Shown one piece after another: positions 34,053 through 45,505 of a stretch of 64,000 nucleotides of DNA (the first letter of the stretch is position 1; each line of letters opens with the position of its first letter). A model generated the notes under the pieces. The model had not been told where the DNA came from, did no database searches, and was given only the letters and a program-made list of their open reading frames with translations. Source of the stretch: Helicostylum pulchrum (taxonomy: Eukaryota > Mucoromycota > Mucoromycetes > Mucorales > Mucoraceae). Location of the stretch: positions 18,061-82,060 of the forward strand of contig JAIXMO010000083.1 of the NCBI GenBank assembly GCA_025677825.1, in the 5' to 3' direction. A program made the translations under genes and the position numbers.

Positions 34053-35554
34053 ATGATGATTAGTGAACCAACACCGTTTTCTCATCCTTTTAATTTTAAT
34101 GACATTCAAAGAGTTCATCCACTTTCTGCTTCACCGGGTAATTCTTTCTTTCGAACAACTTCTCCTATTCAGTCGAGTTCAACTAATATGGATGATGTTA
34201 CCACCATATTTGTGGTTGGGTTTCCCGAAGATATGGCCGAAAGAGAATTCCAAAATATGTTTACCTTTTGTCAAGGTTTTGAAGCTGCTTCATTAAAATG
34301 GCATTGTAAGGATGGTGAAGAAGATAATATTCCAACCAATGGTGGCAAAAAGCAAATGGTAAGACAAATATATTATTTTTATTTCTATTTCTGCTTATTA
34401 ATTTGTTATTGTATTAGATTGGATTTGCTAGGTTTCGTACTCGCTTAGAAGCAGTTGAAGCAATTGATGTACTAAGTGGTAAAAAGATTGATCAAGAAAA
34501 AGGAACTGTATTGAAAGCTGAAATGGCTAAAAAGAACTTGCATATTAAGAGAGGTTCTGCTACTCAAACCTCAACTTCTACTTCAAGTTCTACTTCTACT
34601 TCAACTATGGCTCCTATTTCAACCATTGTACCTACACCTTCTTCCGAATCTTCTTCTTCCTTAAAGACAAGATATGATTCTTTCTCTCCTTTACCAAGTG
34701 ATTTACTTTCACAAGAATATGAATCGCCTTCATTTAATGATTCCCTGTTTGGTATTCGATCTCAATCTTTTGATCAAGACTTGGGTTTCATTACCTCTCG
34801 TGCATTTAGTTTACATTCTCAACCTCCACAACAAAACATACAGCAGCAACAAAACATACAACAACAGCACCAGCACCAGCACCAGCAACAAAATATACAG
34901 CAGCAACAAAACATACAGCAGCACCAACAAATTCATCAACAGCATTCCATTCAACAGCATCAGCATAATATTCATCAACAGCATATTCATCTCCAGCATC
35001 AACAACAATTAAAAATGATGAATGACCTTGACAACTCTGATCCATACCATTACTTGAGCAAGTCCTCACCAGTACCTATTGACAGATTTGAGAATACGTT
35101 GGAACATGACTTGATGCGCATGGGGTCTTTGTCGATCAGTTCGTCTAGCCTGGACTTGAGATCGCCTTCGCCCATTACTTCTCGTTTACCAAACCCGGCG
35201 GATCAAAATCCCCCCTGTAATACGCTGTATGTTGGAAATTTACCGCCCAATACGTCAGAAGAGGAATTAAGACAAGTATTTTCAAACTGTAAAGGGTATC
35301 GTCGAATGTGCTTTCGTACGAAACCTCAAGGTCCCATGTGTTTTGTCGAATTTGAAGATATTGTGTATGCCTCGCAAGCTTTGAATGAATTACAAGGGCA
35401 TAATTTAACAAACTCCGTCAAAGGTGGTATTCGTTTGTCCTATAGTAAAAATCCTTTATTTATTAAACCGAACAAAGAGAATGGTTTAATGAGTTTCAAG
35501 CAAATGGGTAATGCTCTTATGAATAGAGACTTTATGTTTGACCCTCAGTTATAA
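34053..35554 (+). CDS. WHI3: Whi3-like RNA-binding protein (two RRMs)
   Basis: Homologue of Whi3/Whi4, which binds and localises mRNAs such as G1 cyclin transcripts and forms condensates through Gln-rich regions. Exons are 34053-34358 and 34418-35554, 480 residues; the first of two adjacent ATGs is taken. RRM1 has [20 protein letters not shown] with [17 protein letters not shown], split by the intron. The centre holds Ser/Thr-rich sequence and a long Gln/His stretch with QQNIQQQ units (34832-35010). The C-terminal RRM ([42 protein letters not shown]) is the diagnostic Whi3 sequence. A 3' region rich in C and T runs follows. Confidence 0.93.
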
Positions 35555-37314
35555 TTTTATTACGCTTTTTTTTATTCACTTTTACAAAACACCCTTTTTT
35601 TTTTATTATTTAATTATTTAATTATTAGACACTTTTTTTTTCTTTTACCTTTCTTATTATTATCCCCCCAGGCTCTCTTCCCCCCTTCACATACATTTAC
35701 ACAAAAAAAAATATATATTCATTTTACACAAAAAAAAAACTTACAGTCATCTAATCTTTTCCCTCCCCCTAAAAAAAACCCTTTTTTGAAAATAAAACAT
35801 CTTTTTTTCATCAAAAAAAAAACCTCGGTATTCACACCTAGTTTGCCTTTAATAGACCGTAATCATCTTGTTATTGCAGTAACACACGCGCAACAGCGAA
35901 AAAAAATCTTCGGTGTAAGTAAATTATTAGTCCGCACCACTCCTTCGCCAGTACTTTTTTCCGTGGTTTAATGGTAAATCAATAGTGGAACCCCAGCTGA
36001 CTGTATATCCTCTCTTGAAAGATAAATACATTTCTATGTGGTCACGTAGCTTTTGTTAATTGAAACAAAAAGTACTGCTCAAAAAGTACTGTGTATAAGT
36101 ATATCCGAGACAAGACATCGTTGTACCTTTTTTTCCCATGATTTTTATACAGCGAAAGAAACAAAAAAAAAGAACAAAAAAAGAGAGCTAACTTATACAG
36201 CTCTTATTAAACCAAGTATATAAAAGCCTCTGATACTAGACATATTGTCGTATATACCAACATATGTATACATATACTCGTATACTAGAGTAGAACAATA
36301 CGTCTTGCTATTATTTTTTTAAATGTACAGTTTGAAATTAAAATTAATTTATCTTGTGCTCATTTGAAACACTCCCCCACTTTTTGCCCTAAAAAAAAGG
36401 GTCCAATGAAACAACAGGAGTAATATTGACACTTGACAAAAAAAAAACCTTTTTTATCAGTAGCATCCTTTTAATACTAGTTGAAAAGGTACAATTGATG
36501 TGTGTATTATTACTATAAAAAGTCTTGGTTTATATCGATTCAACTGTATGCTAGTTTCTTGATTTTTAAAAAAAAAATTGACAGTGAAATAATAGTTTAG
36601 TACTACGTGATCCAATAATATGATAGTGTCGAGCTTCTTCTTTTTTACTTGGCAAGAATTGAAGATATCATTAAAGTGTTAGTATATATATATATATATA
36701 CACGTAAGATGCCATTTAGGGCTCGTTTGTTTCAATCAAAGTTTTTCACAAGCATTTCATGCAAAGTAATCAAATTCTTCTCCAGTGACTACTTTTCCTT
36801 TTTGACATTTAACAGTATCTTGGGTAGAACCACATGTATCCATGCCCTGAGATAAAGGCAGAGCCATTGCTTCTTTTTTTTTAAAAAAAAAAAGAGCCAG
36901 AAAATATAGTAGTAATTAAACTCTATCACCAAGGTTTTTCTAAAGGAGAGCATATAAGTATTGTTTCGGTGGCTTAGAAAACGATTACGAATAACTACCA
37001 TATATGTCACGCTTATTAATGGAACAGTAATCAAGTTTACCAATTCTGTAGGATTATAATACAAGCCTGAAAAAAAAATTGCCCGCGATCTAGTGCATAA
37101 GATGATAATATTATACGTAATATTGATGTCTGTACATTATGCATGTTGATGATAGATCTTAATCCCGCTTTGTTCAAAGAAATGCTGTCCCAGCAGTACA
37201 TCCAATGGAATGAGGCGGAGTAATACAACCTGACTAATAATGCAATTTTATAAATATCAAGTTTTTAATCTGTATGTTGTAAATATTATCCCTTTTATCT
37301 TTTATCTTTTTAAA
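35555..37314. other. Long spacer, nothing recognised
   Basis: About 1.76 kb of AT-rich DNA with repeated poly-T and poly-A tracts and an (AT)n run near 36682-36700. A tRNA-like A-box sequence at about 35965 has no partner B box. Confidence 0.5.
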
Positions 37315-38587
37315 ATGAAAAACATTGTTATTGTTGGCGGTGGATTTGCTGGTACTCAAGTAGCTAAAGCTTTAGAAAAACAACTGGTCAAATTAAAAGA
37401 TCAAGAATGTCGTATTATTCTAGTAGAAAAGGTATATACATACTACACACACATACACATACAAAAAGCATATCATTTATTATTATTTATGATCTTTAGA
37501 AAACACATTTTTATCATTCAATCGGTGGTCTTCGTTGCGCAGTAGTCGATTGGGATAAAAAAATTATGATTCCCTATACCAACCTATTCCAAGAAGAGAA
37601 AAACATGGTTGTGCAAGCATCCGCTATACAGTTAGAAAAACATCAGGTTGTATTAGACAAGGCAGTTCCCGAATTCGGAACAGCTATTCCTTACGACTAC
37701 TTGCTTATTACAACAGGCACACGTTACCCGGCACCGGCCAAAGCCACCTCCTTGGACTACGATACCACACACGCCGATTTAAACAATATTCGTCAACAGG
37801 TCAAAGCAGCCAAATCCATTGTCATTGTAGGTGGAGGCCCCGTCGGTCTTGAGTTGGCAGGAGAGATCCATGACGTCTATCCTAGCACCAAAATCACCAT
37901 CGTCCATACCGAACCCGAAATCTTGAGCGACGCGCCTAAAGTGCGATGCAGAATGTTGGATCTGCTAAAGAAGAATGCGATTGAACTTGTGACTAACGAT
38001 TCGGTCATCATTCCGTCATCAGTGAAAGATACCCTCTATCAGCCCGAGAATAATGTGGTAGAGACAAAAAATGGCAAGAGCTTTCAAAATGTGGATTTGG
38101 TCATGTTGGCGTTCGGTAATCGTCCCGAGACGGACTGGTTAAAGAGTTCCGGCGTGGTTGCGGAAAACGGGTATGTCAAGGTTACGGATACGTATCAGGT
38201 CGATCATGCTGATTTCAGTCATGTATTCGTGGTGGGAGATGCGGCAGATTTCAAGGAAACTAAATTAGCGTATCGTATTACGGGACACGTACCTACAGTA
38301 GTTCAGAATATCGTGCAGATGGCGGTCAAGAATGAAAGTCCAACCGGAAAGTATAAGAAGGCTGCGGATGCCATGGTCATTACGTTTGGTGAGTCGCAGG
38401 GTGTTGGGCTGTTACCCTTCTTTGGTATCACCGTCGGTAGTTGGCCCGTCTCACTGGTCAAGAGTAAAAACTTATTTGTTAGTCAAAGTTGGGATACTTT
38501 AAATCTAAAAGAACCCTCGTAAGTTTGACTTTTTATATATATATATATATATATTTTTACTCAACTCTTATTAGGTTATTAGATTAA
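37315..38587 (+). CDS. AIF/FSP1-type NAD(P)H oxidoreductase
   Basis: FAD-dependent pyridine nucleotide-disulfide oxidoreductase of the AIFM2/FSP1 and NDE-like group, likely reducing quinones with NAD(P)H. Exons are 37315-37431, 37500-38518 and probably 38575-38587. The FAD-binding GGGFAGTQVAKAL is at the N-terminus. The NAD(P)H-binding VIVGGGPVGLELAGEI lies near residue 143. The second FAD motif is VFVVGDAAD. Without the last intron the frame stops at 38522 (379 residues). The GTAAGT donor and ATTAG acceptor in matching phase suggest a spliced end adding LLD. There is no mitochondrial presequence. The second half is GC-richer than the spacers, as in other metabolic genes here. Confidence 0.88.
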
Positions 38588-38919
38588 ATAGCAAGAGGTT
38601 TTCGGTAACTAGTATTCTATGTGTGGTTATGATTGCTTTGGCTATCAGTTGGAAAACATTATACTAGTAATAAACTTTTTTTGGTCATGCATGTATTCAC
38701 ATGGCTGTGTCACGAAAGTAACCCTCCCCCGTATTCATCATCTGATCCTATATGAGTTATTATCTTTCTTTCTTTTTTTATTTCTTCGTTCTTTTCTTTT
38801 CTTTTTTCCTTATCAGTATGATTTTTCAAACGATAAAGAGACATGTTGATCCTTCACTTGAGGTAACAAAAAGATAAAATGTATTCTTTTTCGGCAAGTA
38901 CTAAACGATAAAAAAAAAG
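38588..38919. other. Short spacer
   Basis: Between the oxidoreductase and the kinase. T/C-rich near 38755-38815, probably the kinase promoter; no gene. Confidence 0.45.
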
Positions 38920-40931
38920 ATGATTGATCGAGATTCACTGGATAAATTGATGCTGGCAGATATTATTGAGTTTTGTCAAGAAAGAGGTATGCATATACAC
39001 ACACACACATCTAAGAAAAAATCGAGTTTCTGATAATTCTGTTGAAAGGATTACAAACCGAAGGAGCAAAAGCCGAATTAATTGAAGATTTATTAAGCTG
39101 GGTAAAATAAAATCGTTACCACATATTTTAAAGAAAAAACTCACATAAAAAAAAAAAAATCAGAAAGAAAATATTCGATTGGTACCAGCTCCTTCTACAC
39201 CAAGATTATACACAGCATTAGAACTGCTGCCTGATTCTTCATCTACTTTACCTCCACAACAACGATTGGAATTAAACTCGAGAGATTTATCCATGTTGTT
39301 TCTCGACGATAAGAATCCTGATTTTGATATTCCGTATCATGCGTTGGTGATTGGTAAAAAGTTAGGAAGTGGTGGGTTTAAGGATTGTTATACGGGTATT
39401 GTAAGCTACCATTGTAAAATATCATGTACATAGTTTTCTGATTGTTTTTAATTTTTTTTAGGTTTATATAAAGGGGTAAAAATAGAAAAAAGTGGGGGAC
39501 GTGCATTTAATGCAAATAATTAACCTTTATCAACAAAAAAAAAAAAGAAACCTGTAGCGATTGGAGTATTAAGATTGACACATTTTAATCAGGTGGACTT
39601 GGATGAAATTAAACATGAGATAAATGTATTAAAGTAAGGGTTGCCTGGGTATAAAAAAAAGGAGAGATTGTACTCATGATAGATATAGACAACTAAGACA
39701 CGAAAACGTCATTCGGTTTATTGGTGTTTGTACACACCCTCAACATTTATGTATCATTACTGAATTATGCGCAAAAGGAGATTTATTCGATGTTATAAGA
39801 AACTATAAGAAACCAAATTTTTCTCAACTGGTAAAAAAAAAAAAATTACACAATAACAGAAAAAAAAAAAATAGCATGATTTACTGTGTAAAGTTTATTA
39901 GGTCATGTACATGTATGATATTGCACTTGGTGTATCTTATCTTCATACCCGAAGGTATGTTTTTTTTTTAATTTTAATTATTTTTTCGTTCTGTACACTC
40001 ACAACAACAACAAAAAAAGACCATCTATTATTCACAGAGTAAAGTAGCGCTATTCTTCCTTCTTTTCCTTCTTATAATTAAAAAACTGATTTTATCTTTT
40101 TAGGATCTCAAATCGATGAATATACTCGTAAGTCAATTTGATTGGTAAGATATAAAAGCTTAAAATATTTTCAATATAGATTTCAGGAGACGATAGAGCC
40201 AAAGTAAATGACTTTGGTTTAGCTAGAATAAGACCTAAAGCAAATGTGTTGATGCATACACACTGCGGTACACCGAATTGGTATATAAAAAAAAACGATA
40301 AAGTTAATGCACAAGTTATATTAAAAAAAAAAAAAATTCTTGTAGGCAAGGTAAATATAACTATTTTCGTAGTGTTGTAATAAACTTATATCGTAAAAAT
40401 AGCACCTGAATATTGGTCTTCAAATCCAAGTTACACAGAAAAGGTAAAAAAAAAACTGTTTTTTTTAATACTCTTTTTGAATAACACATTCTTTTTTTTT
40501 TAGGTTGATGTAAAGTAAAAAAATTAAAGAGTAGTTTTAAAATAAACCTAATCTCTCTTTTTTAGATATACGCTTGTGGACTAATTTTCTGGGAGATTTT
40601 AACATGGGGAGAATATGGATATCCATTTCAAGGTAAATCGAAATAGCTCATATATAAAAAAAAAAAGTAACTTATTCAGATTTAATAGATTTGACAGAAC
40701 ATGCTTTATACGTGGCGGTAAAAGATCATAGAACAAGACCTCCGTTGGGAAAATTAAGTCAAATATACCCTCATCAACTCTTGGTTTTACTAATGGAAAT
40801 GTGGGAAGGAGAATCACAGCTGGTAAATAATAGATATATTTTTTTTTTCATCTCATCTAAAAAAAAAATTGTGTGTGTAGCGTCCTTCAATGAATCAAGT
40901 CGTAGATGTATTATCCGCTTATCTTGCTTAA
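38920..40931 (+). CDS. SAP-domain TKL-like protein kinase (16 exons)
   Basis: Exons: 38920-38986, 39049-39101, 39164-39395, 39462-39475, 39548-39633, 39689-39830, 39902-39954, 40020-40038, 40104-40127, 40180-40280, 40346-40350, 40403-40443, 40504-40509, 40566-40632, 40680-40822 and 40881-40931, giving 367 residues. Residues 7-38 form a SAP motif (IIEFCQERGL...KAELIEDLL), usually DNA/RNA-binding. The kinase follows: LGSGGFKDCY, E146 in KHEINVLK, RHENVIRFIG, HRDLKSMN (Asp223), VNDFGLAR (Asp241), APEYW, KVDIYACGLIFWE and a final RPSMNQVV. The usual VAIK lysine is Gly128 (PVAIGVL), so ATP anchoring must differ or activity may be low. The layout resembles TKL/MLK-type kinases expanded in early-diverging fungi. 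Substrate unknown. Confidence 0.85.
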
Positions 40932-42480
40932 AGAAAAAAAAAACTCATCATTCCCATAAAAGTAAAAAGGTTTCCTTAATCTGACCTAGTTTATGTTACA
41001 CTCAATGGAAAAAAATATTATTTGCCCTGATTTTTTCTCCATTTGTGTTACTTTGGGGGGTGCTGCTCAAAATTATAGAACAGCTGGATTGCGTTCTAAA
41101 ATAATTGCTTCTCTTTCGGACACACAACTCCGTGTGAGAATCGAGATGTTTTTTATTTAAGACCACGCAAAAAGATGGATTGTGAAAAAAAAAAAAAGAC
41201 TCTTTTTTAAAATTACATAATTTTCTAGGTAGATTAATTAAAGTATTTTTCGGATTTAGCGGAACTGTAAAAAAAGAAGTGTTCTTCAAAAAGACAATCT
41301 TTGCTCCCGTGACACTAGAGTTTTTACCCTTTTTCGTTGTAGTACTAAGGTTCCCCGCCTATTACCTTTTTTCTTTTTCAAAAAGCGCTTTTTTTTCAAA
41401 AAATGTTTCAAAATAATGAATGTGTGTGTGTGTGTGTGTGTGAGTATGTAATGAAGGCGGTTTCATATTCTATTGTTAGTTAATGCATGTAATTAAGAAA
41501 AGTTGTATTATATGGATTCAAGTTAGTTTTTTTTTTTTTTGGCCCCGGGGCACTTTTTTTTGTTACTGAAAAAAATTTAAATTGCCTAATTTAAACTTGT
41601 TTGATCCTGCCAATCAAACTGTTATGGGGGGAGAGGGGCAGGTTTCAAGTGAAAGAAGAATGAATAGCTATTAAAAATATTTGAATTGAAAGGAATATAT
41701 TTTAAATGGTATTTATTATGTTTATTATTGGTAGTGGTACTTTTTTACTGCTAAGAAAAAAAATGTCCTGTTCAAAAAGATAATCAAAATACATGTCTCT
41801 GGTATACTGACAATCCTTGCTTTTTTATATGTTTGTAATTATTCCAGCATACAAATTAAGAGTTATCACAAAATGCAAAGCCTGTAAACATTTGCCCTAA
41901 CACGCTGGATTCTCTTGTGGTACAAAATGCTAAGCAACTTTGAGTACTTGCAGGTAATAATTCATTCTTGTAGAGCACAACATTGGTGTACGTAGTCTTT
42001 TACTTTTCTTTAATAGTTGTTTAGCTGGTTTTAGTATATTTAAACCCTATATAATAAAATAACACAATACTTAAATATTTTGGATGTAAAAATAAGCTGT
42101 ATACTTCGAAAAATAATAATACAGCGGCATCTTTAGTGGCAAGCCAAACATGTGTATATAGAGAAAGAGAGAGAGAGTAACATTAACAAACAATGGAAAA
42201 CACTTGCTTTATATATATATATATAATCTTGTAGACCGTTCTTTTTGTACGCGTATAAACTTGTAGGCTGTTACTTTATATGCCATCAAGTAATAAAATG
42301 ATGAGCATTTTTATTTCGGCACAAATCATGCAGAACCAAAGTTTCACCATTTCATTCGCTAAGAATGTATCTGTGACTATGAATTGGAAGGGAGAAAAAA
42401 AAATTATTTGTTATGTTTTTTTTGTTTCCTTTTTTTTTCTTTCTTTGTTAATCACATTCTTGGTTTTTATTGTCGTCAAC
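40932..42480. other. Long spacer with GT microsatellite
   Basis: About 1.5 kb without a recognisable gene. A (TG)n tract lies at about 41421-41443, an (AT)n near 42212-42225 and several T-runs. A frame running upstream from the Myb-like gene into 42280 is low-complexity and not used as the start. Confidence 0.5.
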
Positions 42481-44970
42481 ATGCCGGGACCACCTTCAAA
42501 ACGCAGAAAGGTAATACATATTCATATATATATATATAAATAAAGATACCAAAAAAGAAAGGGTATTCATTTTTTTGTTTTTTTTTGAAAATAAAAAAGA
42601 TGCGGCCTAATAATGCCATAACGAAAGAGAAGCAAGGTAATCCAGCTAAAGAAGCTAAAAACAATTCAAGCCAAGAAAAGCAAGCACTTATCAAAGCCGA
42701 GTCTCCTGATAAAGCTGTATCTGCTGCTACTAAGGAAAAACCCAAGCAAGTACACTCAGAAAGTGCTAGTGAACTGAAACTTGCTGAAAAAGTCCACAAA
42801 CAAGAGAAAAAAGCAAAGACAAAGACAGAAAAGAAGGCTGGACATAAGGCCAAGAAAAGTAAAACTAAACATGTAATGAACAAGAATTTGTTTAGAGTAA
42901 TTTTTAAATGCTTTTTCTAAAATATATATGTGTGTTTACTAACTTTTTTTTTTCTTTTTTTTTTCGTAGGAAACAAAAACTGTTGAGCCTTTATCATCTA
43001 CACCCGTACCTAAAGTTTATGAATCAGCTTCTGATTCAGATGAAACGGACGAAGAAGATGCTGCTAATCCAACACGTAAAGCAGGACCTAAAGCAGTACC
43101 CAAAGCAGCACCCAAAGCAGCACCTAAAGCAGATCCTAAACCTAAACCTAAAGCAGATCCTAAACCTACACGTAAAGCAGATCCCAAAGTAACACCTGAA
43201 GCAGAACCTAAAGCAGATCTTAAACGTAAAGCAGAACCTGAGCCAACTCCTACAGAAGCCGCTAAAATTTACGAATCTGATTCTGATTCTGACGAAACCG
43301 ATAAAGAAGAAGATGTCGCAGCTAAGAAATCAAATAAACGTAAGATTGTAGATGGCAAAGTTAAATACCGAACCAGCGACGTTATTTCTGATTCGGAATC
43401 AGATTCAGATTCTAATAAGGATGCCATATCTAACGTGAAGAAACCCTATAAATCAATGGACTTTCATTTACAAAAAACAGATAATGTAGAACACCTTAAA
43501 GCCAATCGAATTTCATTCCGTAAGAAGAGGGACTACGATGAGAATATGACAGCTGCAGAGAATATTAAGGGAAGATTAAACGATTTATTTGTTCCTTCTG
43601 TAAAAGATGATGAGTTTATTTCCGATTCTGAATCTGATACTGATTCTGGTGAAGATTATGAAACAAGAGAGTACCCATCTTGGCAACGTACATTGAGTTT
43701 AAAACATAATAAAGAAAAGGATCCTTGGCCTACACAAAGAAAGTTTGGATATTCTGACAAGTTGAAATTGGAAAAGAGAATTAAAAAGATTTGCAAAGTA
43801 AAGAATAAGATTTTTTTAAAATATGTATATACTTATTCTTTTTTTATTGTTATTAGCGTGAAGGTTTATCGTTTGGTGAAGCAAGAGAAATCTTTTCCAG
43901 TAGTAAACGTCGTCCTCATATTCGTTTCTTTCAAAAGATTGCAAAGGTGTTTCCTAACATGTCATTACATGCTTTAGCCAAGCAGTGTAAAATGATGTAC
44001 CATGTCAAGAGAGTATCTGCTCCTTGGACACCAGGAGAAATCGCTAAATTGAAAGAGTAAGTATAAAAGAATTTGGAGAGGGCATCTTTTTCTCGACAGA
44101 AAAAAAAATAACATGTCTATATTAGGTTAATTGAGGAACATGGTACCTCACCTACTACATTATCTGAATATATGGAGAGATCACCCAAAAATATTTCTGA
44201 TTTCATGTATAATCATATGAGTACCGGTAAAATAAGTAAGTACGCACATCAAAAAAAAAAAAAAAAAAAAAAAGATTCAATTGCATTAAACACCCTGTTT
44301 TTTTTAAAAAAAAAAAGATTCTAAGCGTTGGGAGCCTGAAGAAGATCAAATTATTGCAAAGGCAGCAGCCAAACTTGGACCTGGACAAAGTTTTTCTGCT
44401 ACAGCTCTTGTATCTGAATTTTACGGTACCCGAACTCCCAAGCAAATTCATCGCCGATACTACACTCTTCGTCATTTAATTAAAGAAGATGGTACAATTG
44501 AACCAAAGAGAAAAGCAACTCTTTCGGAAGAACTTGATTACTTGAAGGGGTAAAAGTCAATTTCTAAATTATACGTGCGCAAATCATCAAAAACTAACTT
44601 TGGTTTTATATAAAAAGATTATTGAAGCAAGCTGAAGATTTAGGATTGGAAGAGGAATCTCAATTGGATTATTCAAAGAACAAAGGGTTTGTGTAAGTAC
44701 ACACATTTAAATAGTTAAATATGTTTTTTTAAGAACTAAATGTTTTTTTTTTTGATATGTTAGTGCTTCTTCGTTTTACTTGAAGAGTCGCTGCACTATT
44801 AACGGGTTTGAAAAAATGCATATCAAAGGTAAATACGAAAAAAAAGTGATTCGATAAAGAAGAAGCTAATATTCTTGAAAAAATTTGTAGAAATCCTCGA
44901 AAAGTTAATCAAAAGACAAGAACGAATTATTGAGTCTCGCAGACATGAAAAGTTGTTGGGACGAGAATAA
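42481..44970 (+). CDS. Myb/SANT DNA-binding protein, Reb1/TTF1-like
   Basis: Nuclear protein with tandem Myb-like repeats near the C-terminus, resembling Reb1/TTF1 factors that terminate RNA polymerase I or block replication forks at rDNA. Exons: 42481-42510, 42600-42872, 42970-43797, 43857-44056, 44126-44235, 44318-44549, 44618-44692, 44764-44828 and 44891-44970, 630 residues. The N-terminal half is basic (KKAKTKTEKK) with imperfect PKADPKP/RKADPK repeats and acidic SDSDETDEE patches. Myb-like block 1 is APWTPGEIAKLKELIEEHG. Block 2 is KRWEPEEDQIIAKAAAKLG...QIHRRYYTLRHL. The rDNA role is inference from the architecture; another Myb-type factor is possible. Confidence 0.78.
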
Positions 44971-45505
44971 GTTTTATTTTTATACATATATATTGTTTAT
45001 CGCTTAAATGGTTACTTGATAAATAAAAAAGACAGAGAGAAAGAGAAGGATTGTCACGCGGGTTCTTTCTTAAAGATATTTACACCCGGTATTTTATTGG
45101 TTTATGGTATTTGATGGGCCTCGTACCATTTTGTATTCCATTACAAATTTGCGAGAAGAGAGATATTTGTGTATAAAGAGCGAGAGAGAGGAAAGGGCAT
45201 TGACTTTCCCCCTCCCCTTTTTTTTTCGGTCTTGAAATTTTCTGTTTTTTTATTCTCGAGGCATTTTACTTTCTTCTTTTTAAAGCACTAATTCGTTTGG
45301 ATACAAACAAACAGTAAAACAGAAGTACAATATACATTGTGTTACGTATCGCCATAGCGTAATACCAGGTTTATACTACACTGTACGATAAGCCACTCTG
45401 TTTGAATTAAAAAACCTTAAATTAATTCGGTTATTAAATACGAAATCTATTTTTTTTTTTCATCTATTTTTTTCTTTTCTTACTGCGAGATAAAATCAAA
45501 AAAAA
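44971..45505. other. Spacer, probable promoter
   Basis: Intergenic, upstream of the binding-protein-like gene. A T-run lies close to that start (about 45450-45460). No gene. Confidence 0.45.

Noticed and set aside
35950..36000. tRNA-like A box (TGGTTTAATGG)
   Set aside because: No matching B box or cloverleaf could be drawn downstream.
41600..41630. TTGATCCTGCCA resembling the start of 18S rRNA
   Set aside because: Only about 12 bases match and the flanks do not continue as rRNA, so chance similarity.
42280..42480. Upstream extension of the Myb-like protein
   Set aside because: Same frame, but hydrophobic low-complexity; the ATG at 42481 has the usual context and a short basic first exon.
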